Positions 17,387 to 26,955 are shown, counted from the first letter of the stretch. The stretch: 64,000 nucleotides of DNA from an uncultured Nitrospirales bacterium (GCA_951812745.1 OX638327.1:682001-746000), one strand, 5' to 3'. The notes: generated from the sequence alone by a model not told the origin. Translations and numbers: made by a program.

Positions 17387-19273
17387 ATGGCAGAAAAAAT
17401 TGAAACGTTATTGAAAACCTCGACCGTGTACTACCCGACCGGCAAGACTTTGGAACAGGCCTATATCAAGGACTATGAAGCCGCCTACAAGGAGTCGATT
17501 GCCGATCCTGAAAAATTTTGGGAAGGCATTGCCAAGGAATTGGAATGGTTCGCTCCATGGAACACGGTGCTGGAGTGGAATTACCCATGGGCGAAGTGGT
17601 TTTTGGGTGGGCGCTGCAATATTTCATACAACTGTTTGGATCGGCACGTGAACTCATGGCGAAGGAACAAGGTCGCGGTCATATGGGTGGGAGAGCACAA
17701 CGAAGAACGGATTTTTACCTATGCCGAGTTATACCGCCAGGTCAACCGCTGCGCAAACGCCCTCAAAGCCCTTGGCATGGAAAAAGGCGATCGCGTGACG
17801 ATTTACCTTCCCAAAATTCCCGAACAAATCGTAGCTATGCTGGCCTGTGCACGTCTCGGCCTGATTCATTCCGTCGTCTATTCGGGCTTCAGTGCGCCTG
17901 CGCTGGAATCCCGCATCAACGATGCGGAAGCGCGGCTCGTCATTACGGCCGACTACGGCTACGATCGCGGCAAACGCGTGCCCCTCAAAACGGTGGTGGA
18001 CGACGCGGTGGCAAACTGTCCGACCATCGAGAAAACGATTGTGGTGCGGAGGGAACCCCTCGGTATTGACCTGGATGCCCGGAAAGAACTCGATTGGGAT
18101 CACTGGCTTGACGGACAAGCCACGACCTGTGAAGCCGAGTCTCTCGACGCCGAAACCCCCCTCTATTTTCTCTACACCTCGGGAACCACGGGCAAACCCA
18201 AAGGCGTGGTCCACGTGCACGGTGGGTACATGGTCGGCACCTACATCACCACCAAATACGTGTTCGACCTGAAAGACGAAGACGTGTATTTTTGCGTGGC
18301 CGACCCGGGTTGGGTTACGGGGCACAGTTACATCGTGTACGGCCCGCTTCTGAATGGCGCAACCATCCTCACGGCTGAGGGCAAACCCGACTACCCCAAT
18401 CCGGGCCGCTGGTGGGATCTTATCCAGAAATATGGAGTGTCGATTTTCTATACCACCCCGACGGCTATCCGTCTCCTCATGAAATACGGTGAAGACTGGC
18501 CCGGAAAATACGATCTCTCCACCCTGCGCGTATTAGGTTCGGTAGGCGAACCCATCAACCCCGAAGCCTGGGAATGGTTTCACCGCGTCACCGGAGGAGA
18601 CAAACCGATCATGGATACGTGGTGGCAAACAGAAACCGGAGCGATTCTGGTGACTCCTATTCCCTGCGTCCCCCTCAAACCGGGGTCCGCCACACGTCCG
18701 TTTCTAGGAATCGAGGCGGACGTCGTGGATAAGAGCGGCAAGAGTATCGGCACTGGCGGAGGCTTCGCGGTCATTAAAAAACCGTGGCCTTCCATGATGC
18801 GGACTATTCACAAGGATCCTGATCGTTACTTGGGCTACTGGAACAACATTCCCGGCTGTTACACCGCGGGCGACGTCTGCCACAAAGACGAGGACGGCTA
18901 TTTCTGGTTCATGGGCCGTGCCGACGACGTGGTCAAAGTCGCGGGAAATCGTATCGGTACAGCGGAGGTGGAAAGTGCCTTAGTGAGTCACGATGCGGTG
19001 GTGGAAGCGGCAGTGATCGGCAAACCGCATAAAACCGCCGGAGAAATGATCAAAGCGTTCGTCATCCTGAAACAGGGGCAAAGCGAAAGTGCGGAACTGA
19101 CCAAGACTCTCAAGGCTCACGTTCAAACGGAACTGGGTAAAATCGCGGTCCCTCGAGAGATAGAAGTGGTGACCTCGCTTCCCAAGACCCGGTCGGGCAA
19201 GATCATGCGCCGCGTCCTGAAAGCCAAAGAACTCGGGCAGGATCCCGGAGATATTTCAACGCTGGAAGAATAG
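17387..19273 (+). CDS. acs: Acetyl-CoA synthetase (AMP-forming)
   Basis: 628 residues. It activates acetate (or a similar short acid) with ATP and CoA to acetyl-CoA. Signatures: YTSGTTGKPKGVVHVHGG (P-loop-like A3), WWQTETGAILVTPIP (A5), YTAGDVCHKDEDGYFWFMGR (A7), DDVVKVAGNRIGTAEVESAL (A8) and the C-terminal Lys in TRSGKIMRRVLKA, the usual site of regulatory acetylation. An AAGAGGA site precedes the ATG. It is a single gene with its own gaps on either side. Confidence 0.95.
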   Translation: MAEKIETLLKTSTVYYPTGKTLEQAYIKDYEAAYKESIADPEKFWEGIAKELEWFAPWNTVLEWNYPWAKWFLGGRCNISYNCLDRHVNSWRRNKVAVIWVGEHNEERIFTYAELYRQVNRCANALKALGMEKGDRVTIYLPKIPEQIVAMLACARLGLIHSVVYSGFSAPALESRINDAEARLVITADYGYDRGKRVPLKTVVDDAVANCPTIEKTIVVRREPLGIDLDARKELDWDHWLDGQATTCEAESLDAETPLYFLYTSGTTGKPKGVVHVHGGYMVGTYITTKYVFDLKDEDVYFCVADPGWVTGHSYIVYGPLLNGATILTAEGKPDYPNPGRWWDLIQKYGVSIFYTTPTAIRLLMKYGEDWPGKYDLSTLRVLGSVGEPINPEAWEWFHRVTGGDKPIMDTWWQTETGAILVTPIPCVPLKPGSATRPFLGIEADVVDKSGKSIGTGGGFAVIKKPWPSMMRTIHKDPDRYLGYWNNIPGCYTAGDVCHKDEDGYFWFMGRADDVVKVAGNRIGTAEVESALVSHDAVVEAAVIGKPHKTAGEMIKAFVILKQGQSESAELTKTLKAHVQTELGKIAVPREIEVVTSLPKTRSGKIMRRVLKAKELGQDPGDISTLEE

Positions 19274-19303
19274 AGTGGATGCAGAGCCGCGTTGCAATCG
19301 GTA

Positions 19304-20263
19304 CTACTGACGCACAAAATGCCCGCGCCGATTTTTTTGCCAGCAACTCGGCTCGGATTCCGTGCAAAACGGTCTTTCTTTCCCGTAACTGACGATGCGA
19401 ATCCTGGATTCTTGGATTCCCAAGTCAAGCAAATAATTCTTCACGGCTTGAGCCCGACGTTTCCCTAATTCCAGGTTGTACTCCACTGTCCCGCGTTCGT
19501 CACAGTGGCCTTCAATCAGCACGCCGGAATCCTTGTATGTGCTCTTCAGGAGTTCGGCATCCTTTTCCAGGATGGGGACGGCATCAGAACGAATCGCATA
19601 TTGATCGAAATCAAAGAAGACGTCGGACAGACTTGACTCGACAACCGGCGCGGGTGGCGATGGTTCCGGGCTAGGCGGTTCAGGTTCAGGAACGAAATCG
19701 TCCGGCTCAAGTTTGGCGATCTCCATTTCCGGTTCGGCCACGGGCTCTTCAGCGGGCACGATCTCCTCGACAATCGGTTCGGGTGCCGGTGGCGCGGGCT
19801 TCGGCTCGGGTGCCGGTGGCGCGGGCTTCGGCTCGGGTGCCGGTGGCGCGGGCTTCGGCTCGGGTGCCGGTGGCGCGGGCTTCGGCTCGGGTGCCGGTGG
19901 CGCCGGCTTCGGTTCGGGTGCCGGTGGCGCCGGCTTCGGTTCGGGTGCCGGTGGCGCCGGCTTCGGTTCGGGTGCCGGTGGCGCGGGCTTCGGTTCGGGT
20001 GCCGGTGGCGCCGGGCTGGGAGGAGGTTCCAGAGCCAAGACAAATGGTTCTGACAAACCTGCTGACGGGATGGGTTTCCCTTCGAACGGAATGCCGGTTT
20101 GATCACTTTCTGTCTCTGTCTCAGGAACGGTCTCTTGAGCTTTTGCACGTAAATCTTCTGTGCTCATGATTTCAGCATGTTTCGATGTCTCACATGCTGA
20201 TAACGTCACCAGAAGACACGTGCCAATAAAAATACAGGCAACAAAATTCCTGACCGTTCCCAT
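19304..20263 (-). CDS. Pal/OmpA-type peptidoglycan-associated lipoprotein with Pro-rich spacer
   Basis: About 319 residues from ATG 20263, which has an AAAGGAG ribosome site 8 bases upstream; a longer GTG start at 20284 would cover that site and is rejected. The lipobox is VTLSAC. After an acidic linker come nine copies of PAPPAPEPK (about residues 75-155). The C-terminal OmpA/Pal domain shows FDFDQYAIRSDAVPILEKDA, EGHCDERGTVEYNLELGKRR and SRIRIVSYGKERP, the peptidoglycan-binding signature. The spacer should form a rigid rod between outer membrane and cell wall. It ends with an unusual Cys pair (FCTESEPSCWQ). Confidence 0.85.
   Translation of the reverse strand: MGTVRNFVACIFIGTCLLVTLSACETSKHAEIMSTEDLRAKAQETVPETETESDQTGIPFEGKPIPSAGLSEPFVLALEPPPSPAPPAPEPKPAPPAPEPKPAPPAPEPKPAPPAPEPKPAPPAPEPKPAPPAPEPKPAPPAPEPKPAPPAPEPKPAPPAPEPIVEEIVPAEEPVAEPEMEIAKLEPDDFVPEPEPPSPEPSPPAPVVESSLSDVFFDFDQYAIRSDAVPILEKDAELLKSTYKDSGVLIEGHCDERGTVEYNLELGKRRAQAVKNYLLDLGIQESRIRIVSYGKERPFCTESEPSCWQKNRRGHFVRQ
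19771..20013 (-). repeat. 27-bp tandem repeat, nine copies, in the Pal-like gene
   Basis: Nine in-frame copies of a 27-base unit encode PAPPAPEPK. Copies differ by silent changes (ggctcg versus ggttcg, gcgggc versus gccggc) that come in neighbouring blocks, which indicates stepwise local expansion. Copy number is likely to vary between strains. Confidence 0.9.
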
Positions 20264-20275
20264 CCTGCAATCTCC

Positions 20276-20319
20276 TTTCTTCACGCTTTCTTCACGCTTT
20301 CTTCACGCTTTCTTCACCC
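20276..20319. repeat. 11-bp tandem repeat upstream of the Pal-like gene
   Basis: The unit tttcttcacgc occurs three times and a fourth copy ends in ccc. The first copy overlaps the ribosome-site region of the minus-strand Pal-like gene, so unit number may change its leader. The rest of the 390-base gap to 20655 is AT-rich and holds the divergent start regions; no gene is seen in it. Confidence 0.75.
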
Positions 20320-20654
20320 TCGAACATTCATGGAGGACTCCCGAAATGCTCGGTCTCGCATGTATCAGCATTTGCTGGAGTAGGGGGTAAACAACGACCG
20401 GAAGAAGTTTGAGCCTACATCGAGACTGGAATAATTAATCTATTAAAAAAGAATCCATCAGACTTGTCAACAAAAAATCGTGTATTATTCCATAGTATGA
20501 CATGAATTCTTGTTACTCGTTTCCTCTTGGCCCACCTTGACGAACACGTGTTCGGCCAGTATGCTCTTTTATCCTGCTGTGCCTCGTTGCCCGACATTCG
20601 ACCTGGTTGAGTTTGGTTCCGGGTAATACCCCGTTCTTTCCTTTCTGTGGTTTC

Positions 20655-21653
20655 ATGATCACCGTACAACACGTCTCGAAACACTATGGACGCCACACGG
20701 CCCTCGATGACGTGACGTTTCACGTCAAAACCGGCGAAATCCTGGCTTTCCTGGGCCCGAATGGAGCTGGAAAAACCACCACCATGCGCATTTTAACCTG
20801 TTTCATGCCCCAAAGTGAAGGCACGGCAACAGTTGCAGGATTTGATTGTCTGGATCAGCCGATGGGAGTCAAACGGCACCTCGGCTACCTGCCCGAAACC
20901 CCGCCTCTCTACCCGGAACTTACCGTTGACGAATATTTGACGTTTGTGGGTCGGTTAAAGAGACTCACGCCACGGCGCCTGGCATCGCGAAAGTCCCACG
21001 TGATCGACCAGGTGGGATTGGGCTCCGTGCATCACCGCGTGATCGGTCATCTCTCCAGGGGATATCGCCAGCGAGTCGGTTTGGCGCAGGCCCTGATCCA
21101 CGACCCGCCCGTGCTGATTCTGGATGAGCCCACCGTGGGACTCGATCCCAAACAAATCATCGAGATGCGCGGGCTCATCAAGAGTCTGGCCGGCTCACAT
21201 ACCATCATCCTCAGCACCCATATTCTTCCCGAGGCCATGGCCACCTGTGACCGCGTCGTGATTATTCACCGGGGTCGCATTGTCGCAGAGGATTCGCCGG
21301 ACCGGCTATCCAGCCGGTTGCGGCAATCCGAGAAAATGAGCCTCACCGTCAAACAGCCACGGCACGATTGGCTGGAACGTCTGAGAACGCTTCCAGGCGT
21401 GCTCAACGTTCTGCCGACCGCCGAGCCCAACACCTGCACCATCGACTGTCAACTGGAGCAGGATCTCCGCGAAACACTCTCGCAATTCGTCGTGAGCCAG
21501 GGGTACGGCCTGCTCGAACTCAAACCTCTTTCTCTTTCTCTGGAAGAGGTCTTTCTCCAACTCACCCACCAGGAGGAAGATGCAGGGATAGGTGAACTCA
21601 ACGACCTGGATCCCATCGGACAATCAAGCCGGAACGAGCAACCGCCTGCATGA
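20655..21653 (+). CDS. ABC transporter ATP-binding protein (Gld-type)
   Basis: 332 residues from ATG 20655 (MITVQHVSKHYGRHTALDDV); an upstream in-frame start at 20607 adds residues without family resemblance. Walker A is FLGPNGAGKTTTMRIL, the signature is HLSRGYRQRVGLAQAL, and Walker B is VLILDEPTVGLDP with the following H-loop STHILPEA. The last 90 residues form the C-terminal domain typical of ABC-2 exporters. It overlaps the permease gene by 4 bases (ATGA) and leads a four-gene operon. In Bacteroidetes related sets are linked to gliding; in other phyla the substrate is unknown. Confidence 0.92.
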   Translation: MITVQHVSKHYGRHTALDDVTFHVKTGEILAFLGPNGAGKTTTMRILTCFMPQSEGTATVAGFDCLDQPMGVKRHLGYLPETPPLYPELTVDEYLTFVGRLKRLTPRRLASRKSHVIDQVGLGSVHHRVIGHLSRGYRQRVGLAQALIHDPPVLILDEPTVGLDPKQIIEMRGLIKSLAGSHTIILSTHILPEAMATCDRVVIIHRGRIVAEDSPDRLSSRLRQSEKMSLTVKQPRHDWLERLRTLPGVLNVLPTAEPNTCTIDCQLEQDLRETLSQFVVSQGYGLLELKPLSLSLEEVFLQLTHQEEDAGIGELNDLDPIGQSSRNEQPPA

Positions 21654-22420
21654 CACCCTTCCAGACCATACTCGCGAAAGAACTACGGTGTTTTTTCGTC
21701 TCACCCGTTTTCTACGTCGTCGGTGCGGTCTTTCTTTTTATTTCCGGTTTGATCGCCCACCTGATGACGGCGAACGCCGGGCAGCAAGCGGTTCGATTCT
21801 TGCAAATTCAAAATACCTACGCGCAACTGAACCTGAATGAGTTGGTTTTCCGGTCACTGTTTTACAGTTTGGATTTCGTCCTCATGTTTCTCCTTCCGAT
21901 TCTGACGATGCGGCTGTTTGCGGAAGAACGGAAATTGCAGACATTCGAACTCCTGCTCACCTCGCCAGTCGGGATTAACGAACTGATATCGGCCAAATAC
22001 ATCAGTGTACTCTTGATCTATTTGGGACTGCTCTCCCTGACGAGCCTGACGCCCATCCTCCTGTCCCTGTACAGCAGCTTTCATTGGAATCCCATTCTGA
22101 CCGGATACGTGGCCCTGGCGTTGCAGGGCGGGTTTTTCCTGGCCTGTGGTCTCCTGGCCTCCGCCACGACCGAGAATCAAGTCGTCGCGGCTTTTTTGAG
22201 TTTCGGGATGATCCTGCTTATCTGGTTACTCGGGGGGCTGGGTTCATTATTGGGCGACACGACGATCGGAACCGTCCTCGCCTATTTGTCGTTCAGTGAA
22301 CATTATGACCGGCTCGTTCGCGGCCTCCTGGAGGCGAAAGACATCGTCTATTACGTGTCCGGTACCGTGTTGATGTTATTCATCGCACATCGAGTCGTTG
22401 ATTCACATCGATGGTCATAA
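21650..22420 (+). CDS. ABC transporter permease (ABC-2 type, Gld-like)
   Basis: 256 residues with about six membrane helices: VVGAVFLFISGLIAHLM, LDFVLMFLLPILTMRLF, YISVLLIYLGLLSLTSLTPI, LALQGGFFLACGLLAS, FLSFGMILLIWLLGGLG and YVSGTVLMLFIAHRVV. The conserved FAEERKLQTFELLLTSPVG cytoplasmic loop is the mark of this permease family. It overlaps the upstream ATPase gene by 4 bases and the downstream gene by 10, so the set is translationally coupled. Confidence 0.9.
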   Translation: MTPFQTILAKELRCFFVSPVFYVVGAVFLFISGLIAHLMTANAGQQAVRFLQIQNTYAQLNLNELVFRSLFYSLDFVLMFLLPILTMRLFAEERKLQTFELLLTSPVGINELISAKYISVLLIYLGLLSLTSLTPILLSLYSSFHWNPILTGYVALALQGGFFLACGLLASATTENQVVAAFLSFGMILLIWLLGGLGSLLGDTTIGTVLAYLSFSEHYDRLVRGLLEAKDIVYYVSGTVLMLFIAHRVVDSHRWS

Positions 22421-23934
22421 AACACCTGTTACCCGTTCTGGGCATATTGGGAGTGGGATTGGGGTTAGGAGGGCTCGTCCTTTCCCAAATGGATGCCAAT
22501 CGCCCAGGCACGATCTTCCTGTTGGAAGGGATCGCGTTACTGTGTCTCATGGTCTATTTCGCAGGGAACTGGACACGACTCAAAACCTTTTCCGGCTCCC
22601 GGGCAACGCGACTCGGATTCAACGGCATCCTGGCCATTCTCCTCATGGCCGGCATCCTGACCATCATCAATTTTCTGGTCATCCGGCACGGCGGCCGGTG
22701 GGACCTATCCGAAACGCAACACTTTTCGTTGGCCCCGCAAACCCTGCAAGTGCTCGGACAACTCAAGAACGACGTCCGGGTCCTGGTATTTGCGCATGAG
22801 CGAAGTCCCGGATTTCGGACGTATCGCGACCTGTTGGAAGGGTACGTCCATGCAAGCCAGAAAATTTCCGTGACCTACATCGATCCTGAAAAAGAACCGG
22901 GCAAGGCTCGCGAATATGAGATTGCCAAAATCGACACGGCCGTCTTTGAAAGCGGCGGGCAAACCATCCACGTTCCCAAACCCAGTGAATCGAACCTGAC
23001 GAGCGCGTTGATCCGCGTGACGAAAGAGCAATCCAAGCGCCTCGTTTTCCTGGAAGGACACGGTGAACGCCAAATCACGGACCAGGAACGAGGTGGGTTA
23101 TCACTGGCCAGGAAAAATCTCGAAGCACAAGGGTACCGGATCGCACGAGGCTCGCTCCGGAAAGACCCGACCCTGCTGGATGACACCGCCGTGCTCATCA
23201 TTCCTGGACCTCGTGAATCCGTTGGGCAAGAGGATTTGAACCACATCACGAACTTCGTAGCCGGGGGCGGACGACTCCTGTTACTGCTCGATCCGCAAAC
23301 GTCGAGCGGTCTCGAAGAATGGATCGTCCAATGGGGGCTGACGCTCGATCCGGGGATCGTGGTCGATCCTGAGGATCGCGTGGCCCAAGGCAGCCCGACA
23401 GCCTTACTCGTCCGTCGATTTACAGACCATCACATTACCAGCGGATTTACCGCTCCGATTCTCCTGCCCGTCGTGCAACCGGTTGCGTTTGAACAACCCC
23501 CCGGGACCGCTCTGAACTTTACGTCTCTGTTACAATCGTCGGAACAAAGCTGGGCCGAAACAAACTTCGACCGGACCACTCCGGAATTTGAAGAAGGGTC
23601 TGACAGGAAAGGCCCGTTTACGCTCGCCGGCGCATTAGACCGGAAAGGCACCGACTCAGATTCAACTCCCGCGCTGGTCCTCGTTGGAAATTCAGCGTTT
23701 GCCGGCAACGCCTATTTGCAGTTTCCGGGGAATACCGATTTCTTGTCCAATGCCGTCGCCTGGCTGGCGGATGAAAACACGTTGATTTCAGTCAGCCCCA
23801 AAGAATCCTCGTTTCCGCCGTTTATTCCAAATCCCACCCAGGAACACATGCTGTTCGCCGTACAGGTCTTCTCGGTTCCTTTCCTCCTGCTCCTGTCGGG
23901 CCTGACGGTGTGGCGACGTCGAAGCCGCCTCTGA
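22411..23934 (+). CDS. GldG-like ABC-associated membrane protein
   Basis: 507 residues. Two N-terminal membrane segments (VLGILGVGLGLGGLVL and IFLLEGIALLCLMVYFAG) and a third near residue 75 (GILAILLMAGILTIINFLV) precede a large extracytoplasmic domain. That domain has the family motif KNDVRVLVFAHERSPGFRTY, then VLIIPGPRESVGQEDLNHI with the Gly-rich GGGRLLLLLDPQ. A last helix (LFAVQVFSVPFLLLLSGLTV) ends with a basic tail (WRRRSRL). This fits the GldG / ABC-type uncharacterised auxiliary component. It probably forms one complex with the ATPase and permease. Confidence 0.88.
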   Translation: MVIKHLLPVLGILGVGLGLGGLVLSQMDANRPGTIFLLEGIALLCLMVYFAGNWTRLKTFSGSRATRLGFNGILAILLMAGILTIINFLVIRHGGRWDLSETQHFSLAPQTLQVLGQLKNDVRVLVFAHERSPGFRTYRDLLEGYVHASQKISVTYIDPEKEPGKAREYEIAKIDTAVFESGGQTIHVPKPSESNLTSALIRVTKEQSKRLVFLEGHGERQITDQERGGLSLARKNLEAQGYRIARGSLRKDPTLLDDTAVLIIPGPRESVGQEDLNHITNFVAGGGRLLLLLDPQTSSGLEEWIVQWGLTLDPGIVVDPEDRVAQGSPTALLVRRFTDHHITSGFTAPILLPVVQPVAFEQPPGTALNFTSLLQSSEQSWAETNFDRTTPEFEEGSDRKGPFTLAGALDRKGTDSDSTPALVLVGNSAFAGNAYLQFPGNTDFLSNAVAWLADENTLISVSPKESSFPPFIPNPTQEHMLFAVQVFSVPFLLLLSGLTVWRRRSRL

Positions 23935-23942
23935 TCGTTCCC

Positions 23943-25313
23943 ATGACGCCGTATCGAACCACGCTACTCCTGGCCGTCATCTTTGCGGGACTCGGGGTGT
24001 ACGTCTATACCATCGACGTGCCCACTATGGAACACGACGCGATTCAACAGACCGAGGCACAACGACTCCTGCCTTTCGATTACCGGGACGTGACGCATCT
24101 GGCGTATGCCACGCGAACCGAGCGGATCCGGATGAGTCGTGACGAACGGAATCGTTGGCGAATCGTCGAACCGGTGGAGGCGCGGGGTGACGCCCGCGAG
24201 ATTGAAAGCGTTCTGCGGGCCCTGGAAATCGGCAAAATCTCTCGTGTCGTTCAAGAGGAAGAGACGGAAAAAGGAATGATCACCGAACAATACGGGTTAA
24301 AATCACCGTACGTGATCATCGACCTGACAACACCGGAGTATACGGAATCATTGGCTCTGGGCAACACGGGACCCCTATCGTCCACCCTGTATGCGCAACG
24401 AGAATCGGATCAAAAAATTCTGCTGACCACGCTCATGGTTGGAGACTTCCGGACAAAATCCCTGGAGACCTTTCGCCTGAAGGATATCCTCTTCTTTGAC
24501 CGGACAGGTGTTGAACGCATCCAACTGCAGACACCGGGCCAAACCATCACGCTCCAACGTGGAGCCGGTTTCCATGGCCCTGTTCCCGGGTGGAATTTCA
24601 CGTCTCCGGTGAACGCCCCGGCCGATAAAACCGCCGTTGGCATTCTGCTGATGACGCTCAAAGACTTGATGGCAACGGGATTCATCGATTCACTGGCCGA
24701 GAAGGAAGCCCTTCTGAAAAAACTCGGAACCCCGTCGTTGACGGCCACCGTTCATACGAAACAACGAGGTCATCACGTCGCGTTCTTTGAACCGCTGGCA
24801 CCCGACGAAGAGGCGTACGCCGTCACGTCCTTGAGGGAACCCATCTATCGGATACCGGCCCACGTGTCTCAGAAACTGCCGCGTGAAATGTTTCACTTAC
24901 AGGATAAACGCTTATTCGGCATGGGAGTCGGGGAAATCGCGCTCTTAACCGTCAGGACCGATGATTTGCGGTACACTCTGATTCAACAGCACGGGGAATG
25001 GTATCTCGAAGGAAAGGAAGCAGAGCCAATCGATCAGCAACAAGTCAAATTATTCGTCAGCCGTCTCGTTGATCTTCCCGCGGAACTGTCCGTCAGTGAA
25101 ACGAACAACAATCCGGATCAATACGGTCTCACGCCACCCGCCACTGAAATTACAGGGATTGATCAAAAAGGACGACCCCTCGGGCATCTGGCATTGGGTA
25201 CGCGAGAGAAAGGCCTGGTCTACGCCACGGGAGCCGGATTACCCGGCATTTATCAGGCACGCTCCCTGATTCTGGGTCAGATTCCTTCTCCCGAAACCCT
25301 GCTGGACCACTAG
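23943..25313 (+). CDS. DUF4340 domain protein, last gene of the ABC operon
   Basis: 456 residues from ATG 23943 (MTPYRTTLLLAVIFAGLGVY). A GTG at 23910 would overlap the previous gene by 25 bases and lacks family support. One N-terminal membrane helix anchors a large periplasmic domain made of two DUF4340-type units, seen as RNRWRIVEPVEARGDARE and later HGEWYLEGKEAEPIDQQQ, each followed by a strand/helix pattern. DUF4340 regularly follows GldG-like genes, which supports an accessory role in the same exporter. Confidence 0.85.
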   Translation: MTPYRTTLLLAVIFAGLGVYVYTIDVPTMEHDAIQQTEAQRLLPFDYRDVTHLAYATRTERIRMSRDERNRWRIVEPVEARGDAREIESVLRALEIGKISRVVQEEETEKGMITEQYGLKSPYVIIDLTTPEYTESLALGNTGPLSSTLYAQRESDQKILLTTLMVGDFRTKSLETFRLKDILFFDRTGVERIQLQTPGQTITLQRGAGFHGPVPGWNFTSPVNAPADKTAVGILLMTLKDLMATGFIDSLAEKEALLKKLGTPSLTATVHTKQRGHHVAFFEPLAPDEEAYAVTSLREPIYRIPAHVSQKLPREMFHLQDKRLFGMGVGEIALLTVRTDDLRYTLIQQHGEWYLEGKEAEPIDQQQVKLFVSRLVDLPAELSVSETNNNPDQYGLTPPATEITGIDQKGRPLGHLALGTREKGLVYATGAGLPGIYQARSLILGQIPSPETLLDH

Positions 25314-25316
25314 TGC

Positions 25317-25637
25317 TTACGAAGGATTGGGTGCCATAAAGACGAGTACCCTTAGTCTGGCTCCGGAATGATTGGTGACGGCGTGTTCTTCCCCGGCCGG
25401 AGCCAACGTCCCTTGGCCGGGCCCCAGGACGTGCTCCTGATTGCCGACGCGAAAGGTGCCCTGCCCCTCCAGCACCATGTACACTTTATCTTCGTTGGCA
25501 TGAACGTGCCCTTTTTGGACTTGATCCGGTTCAAAACAGTAGACGTCACAAAAAAATCGAGGCGTTTCAAATACGTTATGCTTTTTCATCTTCTCACTGG
25601 AAAATTCCTGAAAATCCGCCAAACTGATGATCTGCAT
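25317..25637 (-). CDS. Small cupin-domain protein
   Basis: 106 residues forming a single cupin barrel. Motif 1 is seen as KGHVHANEDKVYMVLEGQGT (two His and a Glu metal ligand set) and motif 2 as PAGEEHAVTNHSG (third His). The function of single-domain cupins of this kind is diverse (metal-binding enzymes, sugar binding). It converges with the ABC operon, leaving only three bases between stops. Confidence 0.88.
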   Translation of the reverse strand: MQIISLADFQEFSSEKMKKHNVFETPRFFCDVYCFEPDQVQKGHVHANEDKVYMVLEGQGTFRVGNQEHVLGPGQGTLAPAGEEHAVTNHSGARLRVLVFMAPNPS

Positions 25638-25864
25638 TCTCTCCTGACCTCCCTGCTTGCTTGTTTGGTAGAATCGTCAATTCAGGCATTGTACCAAAGG
25701 CACGTCCCCTTCCCAAGCCTGCTCTCGACGCTGGTCATCGATCCTCGATCGAGTGGAGGACATGATCTGATCGTGATTCATTCGATTTTGCCTCTCGATA
25801 CCGCGCATGATACCGTGTTAAACAACGTAACGGGGTTCCGCATTCAGCAACCAAGGAGCGAGAG

Positions 25865-26500
25865 ATGAACGTCTTGCAAAAAGGAGGAATCATCCTTTCA
25901 GGTGGGATCGTCTTCCTCCATCTGTTCTTCGTGGGCGTCCAAGCTGCGGAACGATTGCCGGGTGATTATCAGGTGATAAAGGGTGAACGCTCCCTCCATA
26001 CACCGGGGAAAGTCCTCCTCTTGGAATTCGCCGATTTTTATTGCCCGCATTGTCACCTCTTCGAAAAGGTCGTCACTTCACAACTGAAGAAAGAATTCGG
26101 TGAACGACTGGAAGTCAGGTTGGTCGGGTTTCCCGTCATCCGCGGCAAACTGCCTACGGCTTTTGAAATGTATGAGCAAGCCAGGGCGATGGGAAAAGGT
26201 TCCGAAATGAAGACGGTCTTATTCCGCACGATCCATAAAGAAAAGATTCAGGTGTTTGATCGAGGCCTCCGTTCATTGCTGCTTCGTGAGGTCGGGTTGG
26301 ACGGCAAAGCCTTCGAGGCTGGACTGGCCAGCGGAGAGCCGTACAAGGCCTTGGAAAAAAGCAGAGCTTGGGGCGAACGTATCAACGTCAAGCATACGCC
26401 CACCGTCGTTCTGGATGGAAACCTCGTGGTTCCGAATCTGGATATCGATAATCTTCGTACCTTGATCAACGGCATTCTCAAGAAAGACAAAACCTCATAG
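25865..26500 (+). CDS. DsbA-like thiol:disulfide protein, periplasmic
   Basis: 211 residues with a signal peptide (GIVFLHLFFVGVQAAERLPG). The thioredoxin-fold active site is FADFYCPHCHLFEK (CPHC, the DsbA-type pair) and the cis-Pro loop is VKHTPTVVLDG. The helical insert lies between them, as in DsbA. It should catalyse disulfide formation in exported proteins. An AAGGAG site (accaaggagcgagag) precedes the ATG. A DsbB partner is not in the window. Confidence 0.9.
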   Translation: MNVLQKGGIILSGGIVFLHLFFVGVQAAERLPGDYQVIKGERSLHTPGKVLLLEFADFYCPHCHLFEKVVTSQLKKEFGERLEVRLVGFPVIRGKLPTAFEMYEQARAMGKGSEMKTVLFRTIHKEKIQVFDRGLRSLLLREVGLDGKAFEAGLASGEPYKALEKSRAWGERINVKHTPTVVLDGNLVVPNLDIDNLRTLINGILKKDKTS

Positions 26501-26547
26501 GATCATCAGGATCATTGATATACACATAACGAACGACAGCCCTAATC

Positions 26548-26631
26548 TGTCATTCCGGGCGTAGCGAGGAATCTCTCGTTCAACCACCGAATGCATGGAA
26601 AAGCAGATCCTTCGCGTTGCTCAGGATGACA
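26548..26631. repeat. Palindromic intergenic repeat (TGTCATTCC type)
   Basis: The left arm tgtcattccgggcgtagcg and the reverse complement of the right arm (tgtcatcctgagcaacgcg) are close matches, giving a long imperfect inverted repeat. It lies in the 242-base gap between the DsbA-like gene and the small gene at 26743. This type of repeat is widespread in intergenic DNA of diverse bacteria. Confidence 0.6.
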
Positions 26632-26742
26632 ACAGGATTTGTTATGGCTCCTTTTTGTCATAGAAATTGCTATAATCCTTCAAGCAATCCATGGCCGTAA
26701 AGGCCATGCTTTGCATGTTATACAAACCGGAGGAACGCTCCC

Positions 26743-26955
26743 ATGAGCAAAAAAAAGTTGCCGAAAGTCTCCTTCCCCGAGTTGGAGGCCATGCTCGAAG
26801 ACATGAAGGAATTACTCACGGACGAATATGGAAATCCCCTTCCACCCGACCATCCACAGGTGAAAAAGCTCCAACTTCTTGCCGAACAAATGGAAACCGG
26901 CACGCCGTCCCTACCTGAAAACGAAGGCGGTGAATCGTTGACCGGCCAGGCATAA
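26743..26955 (+). CDS. Small acidic protein (70 aa), unrecognised
   Basis: The ATG is preceded by a clear GGAGG site (accggaggaacgctcccatg). The protein is helical and acidic (FPELEAMLEDMKELLTDEYG, NPLPPDHPQVKKLQLLAEQM) with a Pro turn in the middle and a flexible tail. No signal peptide or membrane segment. Base composition and ribosome site support a real gene. Function unknown. Confidence 0.65.
   Translation: MSKKKLPKVSFPELEAMLEDMKELLTDEYGNPLPPDHPQVKKLQLLAEQMETGTPSLPENEGGESLTGQA

Noticed and set aside
19713-20102. Gly-rich plus-strand frame (GAGGAGFGS repeats)
   Set aside because: It is the reverse reading of the nine PAPPAPEPK units in the Pal-like gene.
20415-20723. 102-codon minus-strand frame before the ABC operon
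   Set aside because: It overlaps the start of the ATPase gene and the AT-rich leader region and has no recognisable product.
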